A stretch of DNA of 64,000 nucleotides, taken from Haliea sp. (GTDB lineage: Bacteria > Pseudomonadota > Gammaproteobacteria > Pseudomonadales > Halieaceae). The notes beneath the pieces are model-generated. The model was not told the DNA's origin, ran no database searches, and saw nothing but the letters and a program-made list of their open reading frames with translations. This document shows, piece after piece, positions 44,444 through 53,428 of the stretch (positions within the stretch are counted from its first letter, which is position 1; every line of letters starts with the position of its first letter). The position numbers were made by a program, and so were the translations under genes. Location: contig JAHEBM010000011.1 in NCBI GenBank assembly GCA_024642245.1, forward strand, positions 1 through 64,000. Reading direction: 5' to 3'.

Positions 44444-45199
44444 GTGAGCAGTAAAATCCACGTCCTGACTTACAACATCCACAAGGGATATTGCACCGGC
44501 AATCGTCGCTTCGTGCTGGATTCCATGCGCGACCGCATTGCCGAGTCCGGCGCGGACGTGGTTTTCCTGCAGGAAATTCACGGCAATGCCATCAAGAGCG
44601 ACGCCAAGCGCCGCCGCTTCTCCTACCCGGACCAGCCACACTTCGAGTACCTGGCGGACCAGAGCTGGCCGCATTATGCCTATGGCCGCAATTCCATCTA
44701 CCGCAAGGGCGACCATGGCAACGCCATTCTCAGCATGTATCCGTTTGCCAGCTGGGAAAATATCGATGTCTCTATATTCAAGCGCTCAAGCCGCAGTATC
44801 CTGCACGGCATCATCGAGATACCCGGCCGCTCCATCCGGCTGCACACGCTGTGTGTACACCTGGGCCTGCTCGAACAGGAACGTCGCGGGCAATTCCGGG
44901 CTCTCACCGAACGCATCGACCAGCATGTACCCCACGACGAGCCGATGATCATCGCAGGGGATTTCAATGACTGGCGCCAGCGTGCGGAACGGCACCTGCA
45001 CCAGGATCTCGGCCTTGAGGAACTGTTCGTGCAGATGCAGGGTCGCCATGCCCGCACCTTCCCCGTATGGGCGCCCATGCTTTCGATGGATCGCATATAC
45101 TACCGGGGTTTGCGACCGCACTCCTGCCAGCGCCTGAGCAGCGGCCCCTGGCGGGACCTGTCCGATCACGCCGCACTGTTTGGAGTGTTCAGTTTATGA
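44444..45199 (+). CDS. endonuclease/exonuclease/phosphatase family hydrolase
   Basis: Hydrolase of 251 residues with the EEP fold: VLTYNIHKGY at the start (Asn metal ligand), VVFLQEIHG with the catalytic glutamate, HTLCVHLGLLEQERRGQ, IIAGDFNDW and, at the end, LSDHAALFGVF with the catalytic histidine pair. Members cleave phosphodiesters in DNA, lipids or coenzymes. No signal peptide is visible, so it is cytosolic. The context (CDP-alcohol transferase before, acyltransferase after) hints at a phospholipid or nucleotide-lipid substrate. Start is GTG at 44444; its stop overlaps the acyltransferase start as ATGA. Confidence 0.9.
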   Translation: MSSKIHVLTYNIHKGYCTGNRRFVLDSMRDRIAESGADVVFLQEIHGNAIKSDAKRRRFSYPDQPHFEYLADQSWPHYAYGRNSIYRKGDHGNAILSMYPFASWENIDVSIFKRSSRSILHGIIEIPGRSIRLHTLCVHLGLLEQERRGQFRALTERIDQHVPHDEPMIIAGDFNDWRQRAERHLHQDLGLEELFVQMQGRHARTFPVWAPMLSMDRIYYRGLRPHSCQRLSSGPWRDLSDHAALFGVFSL

Positions 45200-47028
45200 T
45201 GACGGGTAATGGCGCCGGGGAAATGTTCCAGGATCCCGCTTTTCTCGAGGAGTTGCGCAAGGCCGCACAGGCCAGCGGCAAAACCCCGGAAAAGGCGCAG
45301 GAATATGCCCGTAAATGCCTGCATGAAATAGAGGCCACGCCAAAGGATTCCTGGTTTCGACCGGCGGTGAAACTCGCCCGTTTCATCTACACCCGCAGCT
45401 ACGAGCGCGAACTGGACATCAATCGGGAAGCGCTGGAAGAGTTGCGTGAACTGTCGAAGGACCACCTGCTGTTATTCCTGTGGTCACATAAATCCCATAT
45501 GGACAGTTTTGTTTTCCTGCTTTCGCTTTACGAAAATAATTTCCGCCCGCTGCCGCTTATCTTCGCCGGGATCAATATGAACTTTCTCGGCTTCGGCAGC
45601 CTGGCGCGCCGCGTGGGTGCGATATTCCTGCGACGCACCTTCCATGAGGACCCTATCTACAAACTTGTGTTTCGCACGTATATCGATTACCTGATTCGCA
45701 ATAAGCTGCCCCTGTCCTGGTCCATCGAAGGCACCCGTTCCCGCACCGGAAAGCTGTCACCACCCAAGCTCGGTATCCTGAACTGGGTGGTGGAGTCCTG
45801 CGAGAAGGAACAGGTCGAAAAGGTGCTGCTGGTCCCGGTGTCCATCGCCTTCGACAGGATTGCCGAAATCGACGACTACGTCTCGATCCAGCGCGGGGAG
45901 CCCAAGCGCAAGGAATCCCTTGGCTGGTTTTTCAATTATATATTCGGCATGCAACAACCTTACGGCAAGGTGTACGTGCGCTTCGCCAAGCCGCTTGCGC
46001 TGGGCGAGGCTACCACCCTTTCCCAGGACATGAGTAGCGGCGAGGCGCAGGATCGCAGCATCGTGACCCGGATGGGCTTCGAGGTCTGCTCTCGCATAGA
46101 GCAGATCACACCGATCAAATCGGCAGATGTGCTGGCCATGGTCCTGCTGGGTGCCAACGGGCGTGCACTGACTGCAGCGGAAATCCATGCCCAGGCGGGG
46201 GATATCGCAGCCCTGGTAAAGGCACGGGGATTGCCGGCCGCATCGGGATTCAGCCTGGCGGACGAGGAACAGGTGAGCGGGGCCGTGCTGGCATTGCAGG
46301 GCTCCGGCCTGGTCAGGTGCTTTGACAAGGCCAATACCCCGGTCTACTACATTCCCCGCGGCAAGCGGCTGGCAGCTGCCTATTACCGCAACACCATCAC
46401 CCATTACTTCCTCAGTGCCGCCCTGGCGGAGATCGGGCTGGCAAGCTGCGCCCTGGGCATCGATGCACCCGGCGCCCAGCTGCTGGAGCGCAATGTGCTG
46501 AGCCTGCGGGACCTGTACAAATTCGAGTTCTTCTACAAACCGACCGGGGAGTTCCTGCGGGAAGTACAGCTGGAAGCAGAGGAGCGTTACCCGAACTGGA
46601 CCAGCGGCGATAACTCCCTGCAGAAATTACTGCGTGAACAGCCACCGCGCTTCGGCCATGCCATACTGCGCTCCATCACCGAGTCATACCTCATCATGGC
46701 TGTGGCCCTGCTGGAGTTGGGCGAGCAGCCCGTGCATGACCAAAAGAAGTTTATCGCCCGCCTGATGGCACAGGGCCAACAGATGTTGCTGCGTCGCACG
46801 ATCAGCTGCGAGTCATCCGTTTCCCAGGACCTGTTTGCCACCGGCCTGCGGCTGGCCCAGCACCTGCACCTGCTGGGCCCGAATGCCACGCTGCTGCCAG
46901 CCAGGGAAGCTTTTGCCGAGCGGGTGGTGACAGCGCTGTCGTCCATCAACCTGTTGCAGCGCTCCTACGATGCAGCCTGGTTCTCCCAGCTGTCCGCCGG
47001 CAAGGTGTCAAACCTGCTGGGGCCCTGA
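45196..47028 (+). CDS. plsB: glycerol-3-phosphate/dihydroxyacetone-phosphate acyltransferase (short PlsB type)
   Basis: Acyltransferase of 610 residues that places a fatty acyl group on the sn-1 position of a glycerol-phosphate-type acceptor at the membrane. Block I is HKSHMD with His98 and Asp103; further blocks are INMNFLGFGSLARRVGAIFLRR, SIEGTRSRTGK and VLLVPVSIAFDR. E. coli PlsB has about 807 residues; this protein lacks roughly the first 200, and in size and some wording resembles eukaryotic GNPAT (dihydroxyacetone-phosphate acyltransferase). ATG at 45196 overlaps the EEP stop; a second ATG follows. The acceptor cannot be settled by eye. Confidence 0.9.
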   Translation: MMTGNGAGEMFQDPAFLEELRKAAQASGKTPEKAQEYARKCLHEIEATPKDSWFRPAVKLARFIYTRSYERELDINREALEELRELSKDHLLLFLWSHKSHMDSFVFLLSLYENNFRPLPLIFAGINMNFLGFGSLARRVGAIFLRRTFHEDPIYKLVFRTYIDYLIRNKLPLSWSIEGTRSRTGKLSPPKLGILNWVVESCEKEQVEKVLLVPVSIAFDRIAEIDDYVSIQRGEPKRKESLGWFFNYIFGMQQPYGKVYVRFAKPLALGEATTLSQDMSSGEAQDRSIVTRMGFEVCSRIEQITPIKSADVLAMVLLGANGRALTAAEIHAQAGDIAALVKARGLPAASGFSLADEEQVSGAVLALQGSGLVRCFDKANTPVYYIPRGKRLAAAYYRNTITHYFLSAALAEIGLASCALGIDAPGAQLLERNVLSLRDLYKFEFFYKPTGEFLREVQLEAEERYPNWTSGDNSLQKLLREQPPRFGHAILRSITESYLIMAVALLELGEQPVHDQKKFIARLMAQGQQMLLRRTISCESSVSQDLFATGLRLAQHLHLLGPNATLLPAREAFAERVVTALSSINLLQRSYDAAWFSQLSAGKVSNLLGP

Positions 47029-47126
47029 AGGCGCGATGACATCACATACCGCAATACCCGGCTTGCCGCCCGCCGGCATAGTCGATATCGTGCATCACTG
47101 AACCTGATCAGGCCGGAACCCCAATA

Positions 47127-48935
47127 ATGCAGCTAACCGAAGTCGCCAGCGCCCTGTCGGAAGTTCCCTCGATACTGGGACTGGCCCGCGAAATAAAACC
47201 GCGTCCCATGAGTACCCGCGACTGCTTCGCAGCCCGGGTCGAGGCAACGGCCAGTAAATACCCGGAAAATACCGCGGTTATTTTCGAGGGCCAACAGCTC
47301 AGCTGGCGCGAGCTGAACGAGCACGCCAATCGCTACGTCGGCGCGCTGCGGGGATTGGGCCTGAAGCACGGCGATACCGTCAGCGTCATGATGGAAAACC
47401 GCATCGAGTACCTGGCCACGATCATCGCCCTGAACAAGCTCGGCGCTACCGGCGCGCTGATCAATACCAACCTTACTGGCGGACCGCTCGTACACTGCAT
47501 GAGCATCACCGATTCCCGCATGTGCATTTTTGGCGAGGAGTTGCTGGATACGATTGCCGGTATACGCAGTGACCCCGCCCTGGCAGGGGTAACTAACTAC
47601 CTTTTCGTACCGGACACCCTCGCGCTGGACTGTCCCCTCTGGGCGATAGACCTCGCTGAGGAGGCCGCGGATGAAGACCACAAAAACCCACCGGAAACTG
47701 GTCGGGTGACACTGGGCGACATCGCCCTGTACATATTCACCTCCGGCACCACCGGCCTGCCCAAAGCGGCGGTGTTGTCGAATCGGCGGTACCTGCTATC
47801 GGCCAGCGCGTCACACAAGGCCGGGCTCAAGTGCGATGTCGATGACTGCATCTATCTCTGCCTGCCCCTGTACCATGGAACGGGACTGTTCCTCGGGGTG
47901 GGCGCCTCGTTCTGCAGCGGCGCGTCGATGTTTATCCGTCGCCGGTTTTCTGCGAGCAATTTTTTGAGTGAGGTGCGCGAGCACGGTGCTACCTGCTTTA
48001 TCTATATCGGCGAGTTGTGCCGCTACCTGCTCAACACGCCAGCCCAGGCGGACGATTACAAGAACCCGCTGTACACCATGATGGGTAACGGCCTGCGACC
48101 GGATATCTGGCACGAATTCAAGGAACGCTTCGGCATCACCCGGGTCTCCGAGTTTTACGGCTCCAGCGAAGGCAACGTGGCATTTTTCAACCTGTTCAAC
48201 AAGGACTGTACCGTAGGCGCCACCACGCTGCCGGTTGCATTGGTAAAATACGATATCGACTCCGACGAAATCGTGCGGGACAGGAAGGGGCACTGCACCA
48301 GGGTCGCCGACGGCGAACCGGGCCTGCTGCTGGGCAAGATCACGCCGATGACCGCGTTTGAGGGCTATACCAGCAAGGAGGCCACGCAGCAGAAAATCCT
48401 GCGTAATGTATTTCGCCGGGGGGACTCCTGGTTCAACACCGGGGACCTGATGAAAACCGTGGACGTGGGCTTCGCCCTGGGCCTGGCCCATTACCAGTTC
48501 GTCGATCGGGTAGGCGACACCTTCCGCTGGAAATCCGAGAATGTGTCCACCAACGAAGTGGGCGAAATTATCAACGGCCATGCGCAAATAGCCTTTTGCA
48601 ATGTCTACGGTGTGGAAATACCGAAGGCGGACGGTCGCGCCGGTATGGCCGCGCTGGCACTGGCGGACGGGGTAAGGCAACTCGACCTGGCCAGTTTTTC
48701 AGCACACGTTTGCAGCCAGCTGCCCGGCTACGCCCGCCCCGTGTTCCTGCGAATACAGCGGGAGCTCGATACGACCGGCACATTCAAGCTGGTCAAGGGT
48801 GAGCTGCGCAGCCAGGCCTACGACCTGAAACAGGTGAAAGACGCGCTTTATGTGATGAAGCCCGGTTCCAGCGTATACGAAAAGCTGGAACCGGCTTTTG
48901 CGGCAAAGATTCGCGCCGGCAAGGCGGGTTACTAG
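47127..48935 (+). CDS. long-chain/very-long-chain acyl-CoA synthetase, FATP type
   Basis: AMP-forming ligase of 602 residues that activates fatty acids to acyl-CoA. The ATP/AMP motif is YIFTSGTTGLPKAAVLSN; further signatures are EFYGSSEGNVAFFNLF, GDSWFNTGDLM and FVDRVGDTFRWKSENVST, the wording typical of fatty-acid transport protein (FATP/FadD6) ligases. Full length. It lies 98 bases after the acyltransferase, on the same strand, so the acyl-CoA produced may feed that enzyme. A weak hairpin with one mismatch (48965-48996) overlaps the convergent rhlE end; it has no T-run. Confidence 0.93.
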   Translation: MQLTEVASALSEVPSILGLAREIKPRPMSTRDCFAARVEATASKYPENTAVIFEGQQLSWRELNEHANRYVGALRGLGLKHGDTVSVMMENRIEYLATIIALNKLGATGALINTNLTGGPLVHCMSITDSRMCIFGEELLDTIAGIRSDPALAGVTNYLFVPDTLALDCPLWAIDLAEEAADEDHKNPPETGRVTLGDIALYIFTSGTTGLPKAAVLSNRRYLLSASASHKAGLKCDVDDCIYLCLPLYHGTGLFLGVGASFCSGASMFIRRRFSASNFLSEVREHGATCFIYIGELCRYLLNTPAQADDYKNPLYTMMGNGLRPDIWHEFKERFGITRVSEFYGSSEGNVAFFNLFNKDCTVGATTLPVALVKYDIDSDEIVRDRKGHCTRVADGEPGLLLGKITPMTAFEGYTSKEATQQKILRNVFRRGDSWFNTGDLMKTVDVGFALGLAHYQFVDRVGDTFRWKSENVSTNEVGEIINGHAQIAFCNVYGVEIPKADGRAGMAALALADGVRQLDLASFSAHVCSQLPGYARPVFLRIQRELDTTGTFKLVKGELRSQAYDLKQVKDALYVMKPGSSVYEKLEPAFAAKIRAGKAGY

Positions 48936-48977
48936 TGTAGTGCTGGCTAAACCTGGCAATAATCGGGCAGGAATCCC

Positions 48978-50300
48978 CTAGCGGGTATTCCCGCCCAGGG
49001 CCGGGCGCGAACGTCCGGCCGGTCGCCTCCGCCGCTGCTCGGGCCGCTTGTGTCCATCGCTGCCACTGCCGCGCGACGTGTTGCGGCCGTCGCCCCCCGT
49101 CCTGGAAGACTGTTTCGCCTGGCCATGAATCTGCGGCTTGCGCAGTGGCGCGCTGGGCGGCACCTCATGACCCGGCTCGAATCCATCGACGTATTCCCGG
49201 GGCAGGTGTCGCTGGATGACCTGCTCGATGGCGTTCAACTGTTTTATTTCATCCGCACTGACCAGTGAGTAGGCCCTGCCCGCCGCTCCGGCACGCCCGG
49301 TGCGGCCTATCCGGTGGACATAGTCCTCGGGTACGTTGGGCAGGTCGAAGTTCACGACCTGCGGCAACTGGGCAATATCCAGGCCCCTGGCCGCGATATC
49401 GGTGGCTACCAGGACCCGGATTTTTCCTGCCTTGAACCCGGCCAGGGCCCTGGTGCGGGCCGCCTGGCTCTTATTGCCGTGTATGGCTGCCGCATTGATC
49501 CCGGCATTCTCCAGTTGCTGGGCCAGTTTATTGGCGCCGTGCTTGGTCCGGCTGAACACCAGTACCTGCTGCCAGTCATTTTCCCTGACCAGCTGCTGCA
49601 ACACGGCTGACTTGTCTTTTTTATCCACCGGATAGACCCACTGTTCCACCCGCTCCGCGGTTGTGTTGCGAGGCGATACTTCCACCGCAACCGGGTCGTG
49701 CAGGATACTCCTGGTGAGTTGCCTGATTTCGCTGGCGAAGGTGGCGGAAAAAAGCAGGTTCTGGCGCCTGGCGGGCAGCAGCTTCAGGATACGACGTATA
49801 TCGTGGATGAAGCCCATATCCAGCATGCGATCGGCCTCGTCCAGCACCAGGATTTCCAGTGCATTAAAATTCACCTCGCCCTGCTGGTGCAGGTCAAGCA
49901 GGCGTCCCGGCGTGGCGACAAGTATATCCAGTCCCCTGCGCAGGGCGGTGATCTGTGGATTGATCTTGACGCCACCAAATACCACCGCGGATTTCAGCGG
50001 CAGGTGCTTGCCGTACGTCATCACGCTGTCGCCTACCTGTGCGGCCAGTTCACGCGTGGGAGTAATGATCAGCGCGCGCAGGCGGTGCGGATGCGCCGCG
50101 GCTGAAACACCCAGCAACTGCAGAATGGGTAGCACGAATCCCGCGGTCTTGCCCGTGCCGGTCTGGGCGGCGGCCATAATATCCCGTCCGGAAAGTACTG
50201 CAGGAATAGCCTCAACCTGGATTGGGGTAGGCACCGTATAGCCTTTTTCGCTTACTGCACGCAGCAGGGGCGCGGCCAGGCCGAGCTCATCAAATGTCAT
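48978..50300 (-). CDS. rhlE: DEAD-box ATP-dependent RNA helicase
   Basis: RNA helicase of 440 residues with all core motifs: [10 protein letters not shown] (Q motif), [51 protein letters not shown] and [10 protein letters not shown]. The C-terminal about 70 residues are a basic, Arg/Ser/Gly-rich tail ([18 protein letters not shown]), usual in RhlE, which acts in ribosome assembly and RNA turnover, often at low temperature. It starts [21 protein letters not shown], the standard RhlE opening. The 190 bases before it, up to the fatty acyl reductase stop, hold a minus-strand TATCAT and a small hairpin without T-run. Confidence 0.95.
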   Translation of the reverse strand: MTFDELGLAAPLLRAVSEKGYTVPTPIQVEAIPAVLSGRDIMAAAQTGTGKTAGFVLPILQLLGVSAAAHPHRLRALIITPTRELAAQVGDSVMTYGKHLPLKSAVVFGGVKINPQITALRRGLDILVATPGRLLDLHQQGEVNFNALEILVLDEADRMLDMGFIHDIRRILKLLPARRQNLLFSATFASEIRQLTRSILHDPVAVEVSPRNTTAERVEQWVYPVDKKDKSAVLQQLVRENDWQQVLVFSRTKHGANKLAQQLENAGINAAAIHGNKSQAARTRALAGFKAGKIRVLVATDIAARGLDIAQLPQVVNFDLPNVPEDYVHRIGRTGRAGAAGRAYSLVSADEIKQLNAIEQVIQRHLPREYVDGFEPGHEVPPSAPLRKPQIHGQAKQSSRTGGDGRNTSRGSGSDGHKRPEQRRRRPAGRSRPALGGNTR

Positions 50301-50490
50301 GGTCAGTGCCTGTTATTGTCGGGGTCAAAGCTTGCTTCTGCTGGCATTTACGCAGAGGCGCCAAAGCGCGAAATGATAACAGGCTCGTAGCGCGAACACG
50401 ACGCCATGCCATGCGCTCGAACATACACACCCGACGGGAACCCTTGCGAAACGCCGCTGGCACAGGGCCACCGGCGTTCCGGTGAAGGCG

Positions 50491-52473
50491 CTACAGGTGT
50501 GTGCCCCGCAGGAGGTAGGCCAGCGCCATAGTCTCGCCGCTGGGCGCCTCGTCGCTCTGCTTGCCTCGCGCCTTGGCGGATGAGGGAAACAGCTGGAAGC
50601 CGCGGGCCAGCAGGCTGTCATTGAGCTTGGGCGCAACCGCGTAGCTCATCTCCATGGTCTGCCCAAGGAAGGTCTTGATGCGCTTTGTTTTGTGCATTGC
50701 AGCGTCAATGACCAGGCTGGAGGCCTTGTCCACTGACCAGGTGGGCGCGTAGTTGTAGATCTTGGTAGGCGCGATCATCGGCGTACGTACCAGCGGCATA
50801 TAGATCGTCGATATCTCGACGTTGTCCTGCTTCACTTCCGAGGAGAGGCTGCGTGAAAATGCGTCGAGCGCGGACTTGCTGGCAACATAGGCGGCAAAGC
50901 GCGGTGCGTTGACCAGGCAGCCGATGCTGGAAATGTTGATGATCTGGCCGCTCTTGTTGGCCACCATGGACGGCAGCACTCCGTTGATCAGGCGCACGCA
51001 GCCGAAGTAATTGAGCTGCATGGTTCGCTCGTAATCGTGGAAACGGTCCAGCGACTCCATCACCGCGCGGCGGATCGAGCGGCCGGCGTTGTTGACCAGA
51101 ATGTCTAGCCGACCAAAATCCTGCACCACCTTTTTGGCAAGCCGGTCGATATCCTCCAGTTCGCTGAGATCGCAGGAATAGGCATAGGCCTCACCACCCT
51201 GTTTGCGAATAATCTCAACCTGCTCCTCCAGCTTGGACAGGGTGCGGGCGACCAGGATCACCACGGCGCCATTGGCTGCGAACTTCCGCGCTGACTCGAG
51301 GCCGATACCGCTGGACGCCCCGGTGACCATGACCACCTTGCCCGCAAGCTTTGCCTTGCCGCCGCGAACCGCTTCCGGAAAGTCCAGGTGTGACTCCCAG
51401 TATGACCACAGCGCCGGCGCATAATCCTTGAGCTTGGGACAACTGATCCCCGTACCCTTGAGGGCATCGCGTGCCTGCTTGTCGTCGAAGGAGACCTTGC
51501 TGGTAAGGTAGCCAAGGGCGGCCGGCGGGATTCCCGTGGCCTTTGCCATTTCCCTGGCCGCAACCTTCAAGGGCAGCATTTTTGCAGTTTGCCTGAGGCC
51601 CTGGTTAACCAGTTTCGGCATCCTGGGCAGCTCGAATTGCTTGGCGAAACCCGGACCGTGCGCCGCATCGAAGAAAATTTCCATGATCTTCCCGGTGGTG
51701 TCCTGAGGCGCTTGCAACAACTGGAAGGCCTTGCCGTCCAGCCCGGGTTTGTGGGCGATCGCCACGGTGGCGTCGGCAACGTAGTCCACCGGCACGATCG
51801 GAATCTTGCCGCCCTCGATTCCCAGCAATGGCAACCACTTCGGTACCGTGTCGACGATCGCCTTGATGGCGGGAAACAGGTAATAAGGGCCATCGATCTT
51901 GTCCATCTCACCGGTCACACTGGAACCCACCACGGCCCCGGGGCGATAGACCCGCCAGGGCACCTTGCACTCCTCACGGACAATGCGCTCTGACTCCAAC
52001 TTGGTGCGGTAATAGGGATGCGAGGTGTCCTGGCCCTCGTCGAACATGGACTCCTTGAAGATGCCCTTGAAGTGCCCACCGGCGATAGCGATGGAACTCA
52101 TATGCTGTAAAGCCACCTTGCCACCCAGGACGTTGGCGAAGTTCACCACGTTGCGGGTGCCCTCGTTATTGACCCGGTCGCCGGTCTCGTCATCCATATT
52201 CAGGTCATAGACCGCAGCGAGGTGGTATACGTGGTCGATCTTACCCTTGAGCTTGGCCAAATTGGCCTTGGAGACCAGTCCCGGCGTCGTGATATCGCCC
52301 CACATGGGCAGCAGCCTGGCGGGGTCTGCTCCCAGGGAATCGCGCAGGCTCTCGAATTTGGCTTTTGATTCCTTGCGCACCAGGACATAGACCCTGGACC
52401 TGGGGCGTTTCAACAGCCGCTCCACCACGAATCGGCCGATAAACCCGGTACCGCCAGTCACAAAATAATTCAT
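50491..52473 (-). CDS. two-domain fatty acyl-CoA/ACP reductase (alcohol-forming type)
   Basis: Protein of 660 residues with two reductase domains. The first (1-about 365) is an extended SDR of the NAD_binding_4/male-sterility type: GGTGFIG at 7-13 and Tyr154/Lys158 in YYRTK. The second (about 375-660) is a classical SDR: TGASSGIG at 384-391, NNAG, Tyr529/Lys533 in YVASK. Size and domain order match the roughly 660-residue Marinobacter fatty acyl-CoA reductase, which makes fatty alcohols by two successive reductions. Start ATG at 52473 has AGGTGAGGTG upstream. Monocistronic by layout; possible uses are wax esters or ether lipids. Confidence 0.9.
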   Translation of the reverse strand: MNYFVTGGTGFIGRFVVERLLKRPRSRVYVLVRKESKAKFESLRDSLGADPARLLPMWGDITTPGLVSKANLAKLKGKIDHVYHLAAVYDLNMDDETGDRVNNEGTRNVVNFANVLGGKVALQHMSSIAIAGGHFKGIFKESMFDEGQDTSHPYYRTKLESERIVREECKVPWRVYRPGAVVGSSVTGEMDKIDGPYYLFPAIKAIVDTVPKWLPLLGIEGGKIPIVPVDYVADATVAIAHKPGLDGKAFQLLQAPQDTTGKIMEIFFDAAHGPGFAKQFELPRMPKLVNQGLRQTAKMLPLKVAAREMAKATGIPPAALGYLTSKVSFDDKQARDALKGTGISCPKLKDYAPALWSYWESHLDFPEAVRGGKAKLAGKVVMVTGASSGIGLESARKFAANGAVVILVARTLSKLEEQVEIIRKQGGEAYAYSCDLSELEDIDRLAKKVVQDFGRLDILVNNAGRSIRRAVMESLDRFHDYERTMQLNYFGCVRLINGVLPSMVANKSGQIINISSIGCLVNAPRFAAYVASKSALDAFSRSLSSEVKQDNVEISTIYMPLVRTPMIAPTKIYNYAPTWSVDKASSLVIDAAMHKTKRIKTFLGQTMEMSYAVAPKLNDSLLARGFQLFPSSAKARGKQSDEAPSGETMALAYLLRGTHL

Positions 52474-52799
52474 TGGATCACCTCACCTGTGTATTTGTTT
52501 GAGCCTTCAGTGTAGCCCAATTTGACAGGCACAAAGTGTACGGCAATTTGCGCCGGGTTAAAGGGCGGATGGGGCCAATTAATTGGCATATTCCCCCAGC
52601 AGCTTACCGGCCCCATGCGCGCGTAAAACCCGGCTAATTCGTCCTGGACTTCGTGAACATGCGCCACTGCCTGCTATAACGCACCTGGCTCACCACGACT
52701 GACGATCGGCTCGATAAGAGGTATGCTTAAGCCCCGCGCCCGGACCCCCAGAACCCGGGCTGAACGGAACTGACACCGCCACCGATGGAGGAGCGCACA
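52474..52799. other. 326-base divergent intergenic region
   Basis: Lies between the fatty acyl reductase (minus) and the lipoprotein gene (plus). I see no credible gene; a 65-codon minus-strand frame here has no family or ribosome-site support. It contains a minus-strand TACACT that could be a -10 for the reductase, a plus-strand TTGACA at 52522-52527 without a matching -10, and a 14-base palindrome listed separately. Confidence 0.6.
52574..52587. repeat. 14-base perfect palindrome upstream of the fatty acyl reductase
   Basis: GCCAATTAATTGGC, fully symmetric, AT-rich core in a GC-rich setting, about 100 bases before the reductase ATG. Possible binding site of a dimeric regulator; no regulator gene is adjacent. 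Confidence 0.35.
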
Positions 52800-53390
52800 A
52801 TGTCCACTCACCCTTTACGCTATGCCGCGATAGCCGTTGTACTCACCGGCTGCGCCAATATGAGCACCGACCCGGGGACCGGCTCTGTCCGAAACTCCCT
52901 GATCTCGGTGACCTACGGCACCGTGCAGAGTGTGCAGCAGGTGCAGATGAAGCCCAACTATGCCGCGGGTTCCCTCATCGGTGGCGCGCTGGGTCTGCTC
53001 GCTACCAGCCGCCATTCCTCCAGCAGCCAGGTTCTGGGGACTGCCGCCGGCGCCGGGCTGGGCGCCCTGATTTCGAAAGACACCGCAGGCACCGCCAACC
53101 AGTACACGGTAAACCTGGTGAACGGCAACATCATCTCGGTGATCACCGACCAGAACCAGATCCACGTCGGCGACTGCGTCTCGATAGAGCAGGGCGAGCA
53201 CACCAATATCCGCAGGGTCTCGGCTTCTTTTTGCAACACCCCATCGTCGAGCCCGGCTTATCCCGAGATGAATTCGTCCGTGCAAAAGATTTCAGCCGAA
53301 TGCGCCGAGGCGAAGCAGCAGCTCCTGCAAGCGAAAACCGAGGAGGAAACCAACATCGCCTACAAAAAAATGCAGGCCCTGTGTGATTGA
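52800..53390 (+). CDS. SlyB-like glycine-zipper outer-membrane lipoprotein
   Basis: Lipoprotein of 196 residues. The signal peptide ends in VVLTGC, with Cys18 the lipidated residue. A glycine-zipper stretch (AAGSLIGGALGLLA and LGTAAGAGLGALI) follows, then a beta-rich SlyB/Pcp-type domain (QYTVNLVNGNIISVITDQN, VGDCVSIEQGE) and a C-terminal helical extension of about 40 residues rich in Lys, Glu and Ala that SlyB (about 155 residues) does not have. I start at ATG 52800 with GGAGGAG upstream, rather than 52785. Convergent with the M1 peptidase gene; no terminator seen in the 38-base gap. Confidence 0.87.
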   Translation: MSTHPLRYAAIAVVLTGCANMSTDPGTGSVRNSLISVTYGTVQSVQQVQMKPNYAAGSLIGGALGLLATSRHSSSSQVLGTAAGAGLGALISKDTAGTANQYTVNLVNGNIISVITDQNQIHVGDCVSIEQGEHTNIRRVSASFCNTPSSSPAYPEMNSSVQKISAECAEAKQQLLQAKTEEETNIAYKKMQALCD

Positions 53391-53428
53391 TAGCAAGCCA
53401 AGGCGCCAGGACAGGATCGCGCCGGCGG

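Noticed and set aside
48965-48996. Hairpin GGGCAGGAAT/ATTCCCGCCC between the acyl-CoA synthetase and rhlE as a bidirectional terminator
   Set aside because: One mismatch, a 12-base loop, no T-run on either side, and half of it lies inside the rhlE coding end.
50469-50484. CACCGG-CGTT-CCGGTG hairpin after the fatty acyl reductase as a terminator
   Set aside because: Only six pairs and no T-run in the direction of transcription.
52470-52667. 65-codon minus-strand frame before the fatty acyl reductase
   Set aside because: No ribosome site, no family resemblance, and it would cover the reductase's own leader and start.
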